The notes: generated from the sequence alone by a model not told the origin. A stretch of 18,575 bases of DNA from an uncultured Collinsella sp. (GCA_900543945.1 UQTN01000034.1:1-18575), one strand, 5' to 3'; counted from the stretch's first letter, positions 1-6,788 are shown. Numbers and translations: made by a program.

Positions 1-299
1 GCCGCGCGCAGCTTGGTCACGGCGGCCGTCTGCGGCCCGATGACGATGGCGTCTGCGGCAATGCGGTCGGCCACGGCGTGCCACTCGCGCGAGAGCTGCG
101 GCACCACGCCCGCAAAGGCGATCGCGTCAACCGCATCGAGCGAGAGGCCGTACATCTTAAAGAAACCCATCAGGCGCACGTGGATCTCGTCGGCGGTATA
201 GGAGCGATCGGTGGGCATACGCCACGACTGCACCAGCTCGTCTCCGTCAAACAGGCCCATGGCCGTCTGCGTATTTCCCATATCGATAGCGAGCAGCAT
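1..299 (-). CDS. coaX: Type III pantothenate kinase, 5' part (runs off window)
   Basis: CoaX phosphorylates pantothenate, the first step of coenzyme A synthesis, in the cytoplasm. The minus strand translates from an ATG at 297-299 as MLLAIDMGNTQTAMGLFDGD and continues for 99 residues to the window edge. The N-terminal D6-x-G-N-T motif, followed by GLFDG and the SWRMPTDRSYTADE stretch, is the typical phosphate-binding start of the ASKHA-fold type III family. About 60% of the protein (family length roughly 255 residues) lies outside the window. A GGGAG ribosome site sits five bases before the start. It is transcribed away from the initiator tRNA gene, so the intervening 196 bases must carry both promoters. 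Position 7 is Met where Ile is common, a conservative change. The family call is by motif recognition; the C-terminal catalytic motifs cannot be seen. Confidence 0.88.
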   Translation of the reverse strand, partial: MLLAIDMGNTQTAMGLFDGDELVQSWRMPTDRSYTADEIHVRLMGFFKMYGLSLDAVDAIAFAGVVPQLSREWHAVADRIAADAIVIGPQTAAVTKLRA

Positions 300-335
300 G
301 TCTACTCCCGGTGTTGGCATAAAAGGACGCGCACC

Positions 336-341
336 ATTGTA
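336..341 (-). promoter_or_regulatory. Possible -10 element of coaX promoter
   Basis: Read on the minus strand, TACAAT (within GTATACAAT) lies about 37 bases before the coaX ATG, a sensible place for a -10 hexamer. No good -35 hexamer is visible 16-18 bases further upstream, so this is a weak call. The rest of 300-435 shows nothing else I can name. Confidence 0.35.
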
Positions 342-435
342 TACGTGCCGTCGACGGCGCTCGGCTGCGATTCGTTTACGGTGATAGGGGCTGAGGGGTT
401 TAAATATGAAGGAATTATGCTCTACGAGATTTTCC

Positions 436-464
436 TTGCCGTTTACCGAACTCCCGCGTAATAT
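436..464 (+). promoter_or_regulatory. Vegetative (sigma-70 type) promoter of initiator tRNA
   Basis: TTGCCG at 436-441 and TAATAT at 459-464 are separated by exactly 17 bases. That gives good -35 and -10 matches with ideal spacing. The predicted start near 471 would leave a 5' leader of about 25 bases before the mature tRNA at 496. No other gene lies between the promoter and the tRNA. Confidence 0.75.
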
Positions 465-495
465 TCTTTCTTGCGCACATGAGGCGCCCAGACAT

Positions 496-572
496 TGCGG
501 GGTGGAGCAGTCTGGTAGCTCGCCGGGCTCATAACCCGGAGGTCGTAGGTTCAAATCCTGCCCCCGCGACCA
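496..572 (+). tRNA. Initiator tRNA-Met (tRNA-fMet), anticodon CAT
   Basis: The 77 bases fold into a full cloverleaf. The acceptor stem is 496-502 with 562-568, the D stem 505-508 with 518-521, the anticodon stem 523-527 with 535-539 (loop CTCATAA, anticodon 530-532) and the T stem 545-549 with 557-561. The discriminator is A569 and CCA is encoded at 570-572. Two features mark it as the initiator rather than the elongator: three consecutive G-C pairs next to the anticodon loop (GGG 525-527 with CCC 535-537) and an A11-U24 pair in the D stem. The first acceptor pair is T496-G568 (U1-G72), a weak wobble at the position where E. coli has the C1-A72 mismatch. It is a single-gene transcript with its own promoter and terminator. 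Confidence 0.96.
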
Positions 573-581
573 AGAACTTGC

Positions 582-611
582 AGCTCGTCGGCCTACCCGG
601 CGAGCTTTTTT
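582..611 (+). terminator. Rho-independent terminator of initiator tRNA
   Basis: A 10-bp stem (582-591 with 597-606, one G-U pair) closes a 5-base loop CCTAC. It runs directly into six T residues (606-611). It lies 9 bases after the tRNA CCA end. Confidence 0.9.
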
Positions 612-620
612 GTTATTCCG

Positions 621-638
621 GGACCGTGTTTTCGGTCC
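621..638 (+). other. Small perfect hairpin after the tRNA terminator
   Basis: GGACCG (621-626) and CGGTCC (633-638) form a perfect 6-bp stem around TGTTTT. There is no T-tract after it, so it is not an obvious second terminator. Its function is unknown. Confidence 0.4.
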
Positions 639-660
639 AATTCTCGGCCTCTCAAACAAA

Positions 661-878
661 ATCTCGATCTGTAACATCTAGACCCGATTTGAGCGGCTAG
701 GTGTTACAGATTGAGATGTTTCGGCAGGACGGTCTTCGTTTGTCTAAATCTGTAACACGAGGGACGGTTTTTACTGAGTAACTGTTACAGATCTAGATCT
801 TTCGGCAGGCTAGATTGGTTCGTCTCAATCTGTAACAGTTGCTCGGCAAAATAGGGCCTAACTGTTACAGATTGAGAC
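661..878. repeat. Array of three tandem palindromic units (AATCTGTAACA / TGTTACAGATT)
   Basis: Six copies of one 10-11 base core alternate in orientation, giving three hairpin-forming units. Unit 1 pairs 661-676 with 702-717 (one wobble). Unit 2 pairs 743-757 with 783-797 (one mismatch). Unit 3 pairs 822-840 with 860-878, a perfect 19-bp arm. Units start at 661, 743 and 822, a period of about 80. A second shared element, TTTCGGCAGG, follows units 1 and 2 (719-728 and 800-809), so the whole unit is tandemly repeated and not just the core. The loops (25, 25 and 19 bases) differ, and no reading frame is conserved. The order resembles REP/BIME-type intergenic repeats; alternatively these are stacked operator sites upstream of the flavoenzyme gene. 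The repeat structure is seen directly; its role is not known. Confidence 0.9.
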
Positions 879-937
879 AAACCGACGGGCCGCCCCGCCC
901 CATCCACCTGCCGTTACCTGCTGTCTGCCGATTTCCA

Positions 938-967
938 TTGCGCCACTGTGCTCCCATGCCATATCCT
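938..967 (+). promoter_or_regulatory. Weak candidate promoter for the flavoenzyme gene
   Basis: TTGCGC at 938-943 and TATCCT at 962-967 are 18 bases apart and lie about 50 bases before the start codon. Both hexamers are poor matches, but this is the best pair I find between the palindrome array and the gene. Confidence 0.28.
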
Positions 968-1006
968 CTAGACAACTACGCGGCACCATCGCCGCCGCGC
1001 CTACAA

Positions 1007-1012
1007 GAGAGG
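1007..1012 (+). promoter_or_regulatory. Ribosome binding site that decides the flavoenzyme start
   Basis: GAGAGG lies one base from the ATG at 1014 but seven bases from the ATG at 1020. The spacing favours 1020 as the true start, removing two residues (Met-Ser) from the longest frame. Confidence 0.6.
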
Positions 1013-1019
1013 AATGTCC

Positions 1020-3050
1020 ATGACCGCACCTGCATCCAAGCTGCTCCAGCCCATTACGGTTGGCCCCCTTGAGCTCAAGAACCGCATTATGTTCCCGCCG
1101 CTGACCACCGGCTACGAGGAGCGCGACGGTTCCATCGGCGAGCGCAGCCTGGCTTTTTACGAGCGCCTGGCCCGTGGCGGCGTGAGCTACATCGTCATCG
1201 GTGACGTCGCTCCCGTTATGACCGCAAGCCCCACGCCCAAGTTAGCGACCGACGCCCAGATCCCCACGTTTAAGGCGCTGGCCGACGCCGTTCACAAGCA
1301 CGGCGCCAAGGTCGCGCTGCAGCTGTTCCACCCCGAGTACGACGTGCCCGGCGTCGGCCGCATGGTCATGGGTTCCATGGCCGCTGCCAAGGCCGCGCAG
1401 GAGGCCAAGGCCGCCGGCGACGAGGAGGCCTTCGCCGCCAAGATGGCCGAGTCCAACGAGATCCGCAAGCAGGCATATGCCAAGCTGCACCACGACATGC
1501 AGCACTTTGTGAACGAGGCGAGCGTAGAGCAGCTCACCCAGATCAAGGAGGCCATCGCCGCCTCGGCCGCCCGCGCGCAGCAGGCCGGCATCGACGCCAT
1601 CGAGGTCCACGGCGACCGTCTGGTGGGTTCGCTGTGCTCGGCCATCCTCAACCAGCGCACCGACGAGTACGGTGGCTCGTTCGAGAACCGCGTCCGCTAC
1701 GCGCTGGAGGTCGTCGCCGCCATTAAGGAAGCCGCGCCGCAGCTGATGGTGGAGTACAAGCTCCCCGTGATCATGGAGAACCCCGACGGCACGCCGCGCG
1801 GCAAGGGCGGCCTGCAGCCCGACGAGGCCTGCGAGTTTGCCAAGCTGCTCGAGGGCGCGGGCATCGATATGATCCAGGTCGCACAGGCCAACCACACCGG
1901 CAACATGGGTGACACCATTCCGCCCATGGGTGCCATGCCCTACAACTGGACGCTGCCGGTGGCCGAGCGCGTTAAGGCCCTGGTCTCCGTGCCGGTGGCA
2001 ACCGTCGGTCGCGTGGTCTCGGTCGAGGCCGGCGAGAAGATTCTGGAAGACGGCGCGGCTGACATCATCGCCTATGGCCGCTCACTCATGTGCGACCCCG
2101 ACATTGCGCTGAAGGCCGCCACGGGTGAGCCCATCCGCGAGTGCCTCAACTGCAACAAGGGCTGCGTCGACGCGATTCAAAACCGCAAGTACATTTCGTG
2201 CGTGCTTAATGCCGAGAACGGCGACGAGGCGACCGTCGCCATCAAGCCGGGCGAGGGCGACAAGAAGATCGCCGTGGTGGGCGGTGGTATTGCCGGCCTG
2301 GAGGCCGCGCGCGTGGCGGCCAAGCGCGGCTACGACGTGACTGTCTACGAGGCGAGCGATCATCTGGGCGGCCAGATTGTGCTGGCGGCCGCGCCTCCGC
2401 GCAAGGACGAGATTATGCGCTCGGTCGAGTACTACGAGAAGATCCTGCCCGGCCTGGGCGTGAAGGCTGAGCTCAACCACGCCGCTACGGCCGAGGAACT
2501 CAACGCCGCCGACGCCGCGATTGTGGCCGTGGGTGCACACGACGTGGTCATCCCCGTTCCGGGTGCCGACTCGGAGAAGGTCGTCTCGAGCTGGGACGTG
2601 CTGGCCGGCAAGGTGGAGCTTACGGGCCGCGTCGCCGTTATCGGCGGCGGCCTGGTGGGCACCGAGACTGCCGAGTACCTGCTGCAGCACGGCTGCGAGG
2701 TGGCGATTGTCGAGATGCTCGACAAGATTGCCGCGGGCGAGTCCGAGACCATTCTGCCGCTGATCATGAGCGACTTCGCAGAGCACAACGTGGAGCAGCA
2801 CGTTAAGACCCGCCTGACCGCCATTACCGACGAGGGCGTGGAGGCCATTCGCACCACCGAGGACGGCGCCGAGGAGCCGGTGAAGATCGCCTGCGATTAC
2901 GTGGTGATGGCCGTAGGCTCCAAGGCCAACGCGTTTGACCTGGACGGCGTGACGGTGCCCGTGACCTGCGTGGGCGACTGCTCGGGCGAGCGCACCGCCG
3001 ACATTGCGAGCGCCATTCGCACGGCATATCACGCGGCCAACGAGCTCTAG
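1020..3050 (+). CDS. NADH:flavin oxidoreductase / old-yellow-enzyme family iron-sulfur flavoprotein
   Basis: The 676-residue cytoplasmic protein has the layout of 2,4-dienoyl-CoA reductase, 2-enoate reductase, BaiCD/BaiH and trimethylamine dehydrogenase. An FMN TIM barrel covers about residues 8-365. The cluster cysteines are C375-x2-C378-x3-C382-x11-C394. An FAD-binding GGGIAG sits at 421-426 and an NAD(P)-binding GGGLVG at 542-547. In this family electrons pass from NAD(P)H through FAD and the [4Fe-4S] cluster to FMN and then usually to a C=C bond. The barrel signature N-x-RTDEYGGSFENRVRY is intact. The family's usual H-x-x-H substrate motif reads H197-G-D-R200, followed by LVGSLCS. An Ala/Lys/Glu-rich, probably helical insertion of about 45 residues follows QLFHPEYDVPGVGR. 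Both suggest a substrate unlike that of FadH. It is monocistronic, with its own terminator. The family call is firm; the substrate cannot be read from sequence. Confidence 0.9.
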   Translation: MTAPASKLLQPITVGPLELKNRIMFPPLTTGYEERDGSIGERSLAFYERLARGGVSYIVIGDVAPVMTASPTPKLATDAQIPTFKALADAVHKHGAKVALQLFHPEYDVPGVGRMVMGSMAAAKAAQEAKAAGDEEAFAAKMAESNEIRKQAYAKLHHDMQHFVNEASVEQLTQIKEAIAASAARAQQAGIDAIEVHGDRLVGSLCSAILNQRTDEYGGSFENRVRYALEVVAAIKEAAPQLMVEYKLPVIMENPDGTPRGKGGLQPDEACEFAKLLEGAGIDMIQVAQANHTGNMGDTIPPMGAMPYNWTLPVAERVKALVSVPVATVGRVVSVEAGEKILEDGAADIIAYGRSLMCDPDIALKAATGEPIRECLNCNKGCVDAIQNRKYISCVLNAENGDEATVAIKPGEGDKKIAVVGGGIAGLEAARVAAKRGYDVTVYEASDHLGGQIVLAAAPPRKDEIMRSVEYYEKILPGLGVKAELNHAATAEELNAADAAIVAVGAHDVVIPVPGADSEKVVSSWDVLAGKVELTGRVAVIGGGLVGTETAEYLLQHGCEVAIVEMLDKIAAGESETILPLIMSDFAEHNVEQHVKTRLTAITDEGVEAIRTTEDGAEEPVKIACDYVVMAVGSKANAFDLDGVTVPVTCVGDCSGERTADIASAIRTAYHAANEL

Positions 3051-3076
3051 GCAAGAAAGCTATCGCGTATTGAGTG

Positions 3077-3113
3077 GGCGGGGGGTGCCGTTATCGGTGC
3101 TCCCCGCCTTTTT
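3077..3113 (+). terminator. Rho-independent terminator of the flavoenzyme gene
   Basis: A 14-bp GC-rich stem (3077-3090 with 3095-3108, containing three G-U pairs) caps a TTAT loop and is followed by five T residues. It starts 26 bases after the stop codon. Confidence 0.88.
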
Positions 3114-3146
3114 GCCAATGAGGGCGCCCACTGACCAGCTGGTTCA

Positions 3147-3250
3147 GAAAATCCGAATCTTGAGCACCAGAAAATCCGAATACTTAGAACATGAAAATCC
3201 GAATTATATGAACACGAAAATCCGAATCGCAACCACCCGAAAATCCGAAT
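3147..3250 (+). repeat. Five direct repeats of GAAAATCCGAAT at an exact 23-bp period
   Basis: Identical 12-mers lie at 3147-3158, 3170-3181, 3193-3204, 3216-3227 and 3239-3250. The four spacers are all 11 bases and differ in sequence, with a loose AC-rich 3' half (gAaCAt, gaACAc, AcCACcc). A 23-bp period is about two turns of B-DNA, so copies present on nearly the same face. The period is not a multiple of three, which argues against coding. The array ends one base before a putative extended -10 element and 60 bases before the DUF4143 ATPase start. This suggests a multi-site operator for that gene. Alternatives are an iteron-like or nucleoprotein-forming site. It is too short and too regular in spacer length for a CRISPR array. 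Confidence 0.95.
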
Positions 3251-3251
3251 T

Positions 3252-3260
3252 TGCTACAGT
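3252..3260 (+). promoter_or_regulatory. Candidate extended -10 promoter of the ATPase gene
   Basis: TGCTACAGT fits an extended -10 element (TG-N-TACAGT), and transcription would start near 3267. No -35 hexamer is seen. The last two GAAAATCCGAAT copies occupy the -35 region instead, which would fit activation or repression by a protein bound there. Confidence 0.45.
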
Positions 3261-3309
3261 GGAATAGAAGAATCAGAAAGCAGGACCTGGAAATCTGCGG
3301 GGGTGGCTC

Positions 3310-4614
3310 ATGGCAGGCGAGAGGCTACATCGGGACGGATACATCCCACGTATCGTGGATGCGCAAATCGAGCGCTACCTTCGTGTCTTTGGCGCGGTCG
3401 AGATTGCGGGCATCAAGTGGTGCGGCAAGACGTGGGCCGCGCTTGAGCACGGGGCGTCCGCCTCGTATGTCGACGAGAATCTCGACCTCGCACGTGCCGA
3501 CCCGGCGATGATGTTGCTGGGAGACCGTCCGCATATTATCGATGAGTGGCAGCGCGTTCCCCAAATTTGGGACTACGTTAGACACGAGGTTGACCGCACC
3601 CGGGGCACGCGCGGCGCCTATATCCTCACGGGTTCCGCCACGCCTGCGTTTGGCTCAAAGGCGGAGGCGCCCGCGCATAGTGGAGCCGGACGCATCGGTC
3701 GCGTCCGCATGCACCCCATGACGCTTGCCGAGACAGGTGAGTCCAACGGCAAGGTGAGCCTGGCGGGCTTGTTTGAGCATCGTTTTGAGCCCTGCCGGTG
3801 CAATGGCGATACACCGGGGCTTGTCGAAGCCGCCTGCCGCGGCGGATGGCCCGAGGCGATCGATATGGTTTCGGCTGACGCCCAGCTCATCGCCCGCGAA
3901 TATCTCAACACCGCGTTTTCGAGCAGCTTCCCGGCGGTCGGTCTCGACCCCGATATTGCTCGTCGAGTCTCCGCATCGATCGCGCGCAATCTGGGACAGG
4001 CGACCACGTATAAAACGATTCTTATGAATATGTTCGGTGCCGAGGAGGAACCCGCAGCGTTTGCCGACGAGACCAAGGTGCGTAGGTACCTGGATGCCCT
4101 CAAAGGCATGTTCATTCTCGAGGAGGTCCCCGGTTGGGTTCCCGCCGCGCGCGACAAACGACGCTTTACCGTCAAGCCCAAGCGCTATCTGGCAGATCCG
4201 AGCCTTGCTTGCGCCTTGCTAGGTATGTCCTTGCAGGCGTTGCTTGCCGACTGGCAGACATTTGGTCTGGTGTTTGAGAATTTGGTCATACGCGACCTTT
4301 CGGTCTACGCGCGGTCGCTCGACCTGCTGGATAGCACGCCTGTGCGCTATTATCGCGACGATTCGGGCCTTGAGTGCGATGCTATCGTGCAGCTAGCCGA
4401 CGGACGGTGGGCCGCCTTTGAGATTAAGGTGAGTGAAGATAAGGCGAGCGCCGGCGTCGAGAGCCTCAAGCGCGTTCGCAAGAAGGTCTGTGGAAACCCT
4501 CGTTCACGCACGCGCGAACCGGAGTTTATGGCCGTGATTGTGGGGGTGGGTGAGTACGCTCGCGAGGTCGAGGACGGTATCTACGTGATACCCGTGCGCG
4601 CGTTGAGGTGTTAA
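3310..4614 (+). CDS. AAA-type ATPase with DUF4143 C-terminal domain
   Basis: The 434-residue protein is complete. It has a Walker A motif G34-IKWCGKT41, a Walker B HIIDEWQ at 75-81 and a sensor-type LTGS at 106-109. The C-terminal half is DUF4143-like, with YLDALKGMFILEEVPGW near 260-276. A PD-(D/E)xK-like cluster follows: FEN near 322-325, RDDSGLECD at 349-357 and AFEIK at 369-373. All these key residues are intact. Family members are widespread, often encoded alone, and their role is poorly defined; some are discussed as toxin, defence or DNA-related ATPases, which I cannot test here. The start is the ATG at 3310 behind GGGGGTGG (3299-3306). The gene stands alone between the 23-bp repeat array and the surface operon. 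Base composition is less GC-rich than the flavoenzyme upstream. The family is clear; the biological role is unknown. Confidence 0.88.
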   Translation: MAGERLHRDGYIPRIVDAQIERYLRVFGAVEIAGIKWCGKTWAALEHGASASYVDENLDLARADPAMMLLGDRPHIIDEWQRVPQIWDYVRHEVDRTRGTRGAYILTGSATPAFGSKAEAPAHSGAGRIGRVRMHPMTLAETGESNGKVSLAGLFEHRFEPCRCNGDTPGLVEAACRGGWPEAIDMVSADAQLIAREYLNTAFSSSFPAVGLDPDIARRVSASIARNLGQATTYKTILMNMFGAEEEPAAFADETKVRRYLDALKGMFILEEVPGWVPAARDKRRFTVKPKRYLADPSLACALLGMSLQALLADWQTFGLVFENLVIRDLSVYARSLDLLDSTPVRYYRDDSGLECDAIVQLADGRWAAFEIKVSEDKASAGVESLKRVRKKVCGNPRSRTREPEFMAVIVGVGEYAREVEDGIYVIPVRALRC

Positions 4615-4654
4615 GGGGCGGCACGCCGTGTGCCCGCTGCCCGGTGCTGCGGAT

Positions 4655-4684
4655 TGGTGCAAGTGGTCAGGTTTGTTTGCACCA
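4655..4684. repeat. Perfect 8-bp inverted repeat TGGTGCAA-N14-TTGCACCA
   Basis: The arms are 4655-4662 and 4677-4684, with half-site centres 22 bp apart. No T-tract follows, so it does not look like a terminator for the ATPase gene. It may be an operator for a dimeric regulator of the surface operon. The rest of 4615-4654 shows no feature I can support. Confidence 0.55.
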
Positions 4685-4737
4685 TGTCCTTGGCATATGG
4701 AAGAAGCTGCTGTTCGTAATCTTTAAGACATCATTAA

Positions 4738-4759
4738 GGCTTGCGTTGTGGAGCAAGCC
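4738..4759. repeat. Perfect 7-bp inverted repeat GGCTTGC-N8-GCAAGCC
   Basis: The arms are 4738-4744 and 4753-4759. If the extended -10 at 4769-4777 is real, this dyad covers about -46 to -25, where a -35 element would be. That makes it a candidate activator or repressor site for the surface operon. Confidence 0.5.
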
Positions 4760-4768
4760 GCAGGTCAA

Positions 4769-4777
4769 TGCTATTCT
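4769..4777 (+). promoter_or_regulatory. Candidate extended -10 promoter of the surface operon
   Basis: TGCTATTCT matches an extended -10 element, predicting a start near 4784 and a leader of about 70 bases. No good -35 is seen. A second TATTCT at 4800-4805, preceded 17 bases upstream by TTTTAC, is an alternative. Both are weak on sequence alone. Confidence 0.4.
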
Positions 4778-4856
4778 TTTACCTTATCGTACGGTGTTGT
4801 ATTCTGCCTGAATTCTCTACCTGCGAACAACGGATAAACGCGACCGAGCGGAAAGG

Positions 4857-5948
4857 ATGGCACGCCCGCTAGCAGGGCAAACGCAAACGATGAGTGGCAT
4901 GGACCGACATAGCGAGCTCCAGCAGCACAAGACGGCGGCCGAGTACCGCCAAGCTGCCGACGAGCATGTGCGGACCCTCAAGGATTTCTGGAAGGATTTC
5001 CTGGTGAGCGGTCTGTTTGTGCTGGCCGCCATCGTTGCCATCTTTGCATGCCTGGCCTGGTTTGCCGCGAATAACCGAGTGAGTGCCACGGGGAGTACGA
5101 TCGGGGCGAAGGGCCCACGGTTTGTGCTCTCGGGAACGCAGGGCGGCACGGCAGGTAAGTACGACGCCCAGGACAACTACGCGTCGGACAGTACAAGCCT
5201 TGCCGTGAACAATCTTTTCAACCTCAATAACATGAGTGCCGATGGCAGTCTTTCTCCGGGGTCGGCGGGCCAGCTTCAGCTCAACGTCAAGCCGCTCTGC
5301 AACGACCTGCACGATATTACGGTGGAGATGACCTGGGAGATTTCTGTCCAGACGAGCGTTGCGGGCACGGACGGCACTGCTACGGACGCATCGAAAAATG
5401 AAGAGATCATCAACTCGCTTAAAAATCTGGTGCGCGGCCATATCTTGGTTTTCCAGGGCAAAGACACCTCTGGCTTTTACTCCAATCCGCTGGTTCCCAC
5501 GACAACCACGGTGACCCAGGACGGAGCGAGCGTCACCGTCATCACACAGAGCTTTACCATTCCGGCGAAGAGCTTTCGTGCTGAGGGCTCAAACAATACG
5601 ACCGAAACCGTCACCAAAACCCTCTACTGGATTTGGCCGGAGCAGTTCAAGAGCTATGTTCGCACGGGCAACGCCGGCTACGGTGGCAACCTTTTCGCTA
5701 ACACAGGCGACGAGGGGGGATACACGACCCTCGTCGGCGACATCAACAATAACCACGCGTGCTATTTCCGCGCCGATAGCACGAGCGTGCCAGGTCAGGC
5801 GCCTAGCGCGGTTCCGCCTGTCGGAGCCGGCATGTCCTCTGCGGATGTGGAAACCTGCGCCAATTATTACAACAACGCCGACGAGATTATCGGCAAGAAC
5901 GTCAAGTACATTCGCGTGCGCTTTACCGCCAAGGAGGCGGATAAATAA
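4857..5948 (+). CDS. Membrane-anchored surface protein 1, family not recognised
   Basis: The protein has 363 residues. A charged tail of about 47 residues comes first, then one hydrophobic segment (about 48-70, FLVSGLFVLAAIVAIFACLAW), then AWFAANNRVSATG and a beta-rich ectodomain to the end. The topology is N-in with one pass, with no C-terminal anchor or LPxTG. The small-residue, aromatic, Phe pattern just after the membrane helix resembles TasA/camelysin (SipW-type) precursors, although those have short N-termini; this is resemblance, not an assignment. The ectodomain carries TITVEMTWEIS-like strands, a Thr-rich stretch and few cysteines. The start is uncertain. The ATG at 4857 directly abuts AAAGG and has only an imperfect GAGCGG upstream, whereas the in-frame ATG at 4890 (MSGMDRHSE) has AGGG 12 bases away. 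It is first in a four-gene unit, and its stop abuts the next ATG (TAAATG). Confidence 0.8.
   Translation: MARPLAGQTQTMSGMDRHSELQQHKTAAEYRQAADEHVRTLKDFWKDFLVSGLFVLAAIVAIFACLAWFAANNRVSATGSTIGAKGPRFVLSGTQGGTAGKYDAQDNYASDSTSLAVNNLFNLNNMSADGSLSPGSAGQLQLNVKPLCNDLHDITVEMTWEISVQTSVAGTDGTATDASKNEEIINSLKNLVRGHILVFQGKDTSGFYSNPLVPTTTTVTQDGASVTVITQSFTIPAKSFRAEGSNNTTETVTKTLYWIWPEQFKSYVRTGNAGYGGNLFANTGDEGGYTTLVGDINNNHACYFRADSTSVPGQAPSAVPPVGAGMSSADVETCANYYNNADEIIGKNVKYIRVRFTAKEADK
5932..5937 (+). promoter_or_regulatory. Strong ribosome binding site inside the end of surface protein 1
   Basis: AGGAGG lies in the last codons of the upstream gene, 11 bases before the ATG at 5949. With the TAAATG junction it supports translational coupling of the first two surface proteins. 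Confidence 0.75.
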
Positions 5949-6788
5949 ATGGACGAGCAGCTTAATGCCCGCGAGCAGGGCGATATCAAACACAACGAAG
6001 GAGCGGCAAACCCCGGCGGCAACGGGTTCGGCTCGCACGGCGAAGCGCGTCCGGCTGGCCGCATCGAGCGTATCAAGGCTTGGGTGAGCGGCCACCGTCG
6101 CGAATCCCTTGCCATCATGGGCTTGCTTACCGTGCTTCTCGTGTTGCTGGGATTGACGCTCGGATGGTTCGTCGATGCCAATCGCGGCTCCACCGTCGGC
6201 AAGATCAAGGAGCCGGCAGAGCTCAAAGTGCTGGGCCCCAACGCTACGGCAACAGAGCAGATCGACCTGAGCTACAACCCCGAATACGGCGATACCAAGA
6301 CTGGCAACACGGTGACGCTCAAGCGCGCGTTTTGCGTGCAAACGGGCGGTGACGGTTTTGAGCTGCAACTCGCGAATACGACCAACATTACAGGTCTCAC
6401 TATTGAGCTGTACAGAGCCGAGAACACGTCTGCGCTCCAGACGCCCGACGTGAGCGGTACCGCAGACGGCAAATCTTATAGCTGGAAAGCAACCGGAGAG
6501 AACCTGCTTACGAGCTTCGAATATATCAACAAGGAGAACGACGGTCTGGCAGCCGTGCCGGGCGAGGGCGCAAGCGACCCTACGTTCAAGGACTATCAAA
6601 ACGTCCAGCGCAACGCGCGCCCGCTCTACCGATACAAGAAATTCGGCAAGAGCGAACTCAACGCTAAGACGCTCGACGGCTCGACTGACAATGACACGCT
6701 CAACTTTATCATCAAGCTTTCGTGGGACGAGAGCGCCAAAGAGACCGATGTGATCTACCTGATCGCGCGCAACACGAGCGGTAAGTAG
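5949..6788 (+). CDS. Membrane-anchored surface protein 2, family not recognised
   Basis: The 279-residue protein has the same plan as its neighbours. A polar tail (1-53, rich in Gly, Asn and Arg, ending SGHRRES) leads into a membrane helix at about 54-74 (LAIMGLLTVLLVLLGLTLGW). GWFVDANRGSTVG and an ectodomain follow. Near the end, PLYRYKKFG, then LNFIIKLSWDESAKETDVIYLIA, look like paired beta strands of one globular domain. There is no signal peptidase I site of the usual kind, no sortase motif and no C-terminal helix. The ATG immediately follows the TAA of surface protein 1, and 14 bases separate its stop from the next start, so the three are almost certainly co-transcribed. I infer an anchored or processed pilin-like subunit. 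No catalytic motif is visible. The protein is shorter than surface protein 1, and I see no extended sequence identity between them beyond the N-terminal layout. Confidence 0.82.
   Translation: MDEQLNAREQGDIKHNEGAANPGGNGFGSHGEARPAGRIERIKAWVSGHRRESLAIMGLLTVLLVLLGLTLGWFVDANRGSTVGKIKEPAELKVLGPNATATEQIDLSYNPEYGDTKTGNTVTLKRAFCVQTGGDGFELQLANTTNITGLTIELYRAENTSALQTPDVSGTADGKSYSWKATGENLLTSFEYINKENDGLAAVPGEGASDPTFKDYQNVQRNARPLYRYKKFGKSELNAKTLDGSTDNDTLNFIIKLSWDESAKETDVIYLIARNTSGK

Noticed and set aside
479..700. 73-codon frame across the tRNA gene
   Set aside because: It overlaps the cloverleaf and terminator; the open frame is coincidental.
2082..3032. Minus-strand open frame of 316 codons opposite the flavoenzyme
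   Set aside because: The plus strand here encodes clear FAD and NAD(P) binding motifs; the minus translation is His/Ala/Gly-rich with no family resemblance.
3147..3250. CRISPR array
   Set aside because: The repeats are only 12 bases, the spacers are 11 bases, and no cas gene or leader is present.
3004..3267. Small coding frame across the 23-bp repeats
   Set aside because: The 23-bp period shifts frame at every copy, so the repeat does not encode a repeated peptide. The frame begins inside the flavoenzyme gene and crosses its terminator.
4655..4684. Terminator for the ATPase gene
   Set aside because: The stem is only 8 bp, the loop is 14 bases and no T-run follows.
4608..4811. 67-codon frame after the ATPase
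   Set aside because: It overlaps the ATPase stop, has no ribosome site of note, and covers the intergenic inverted repeats and promoter candidates.
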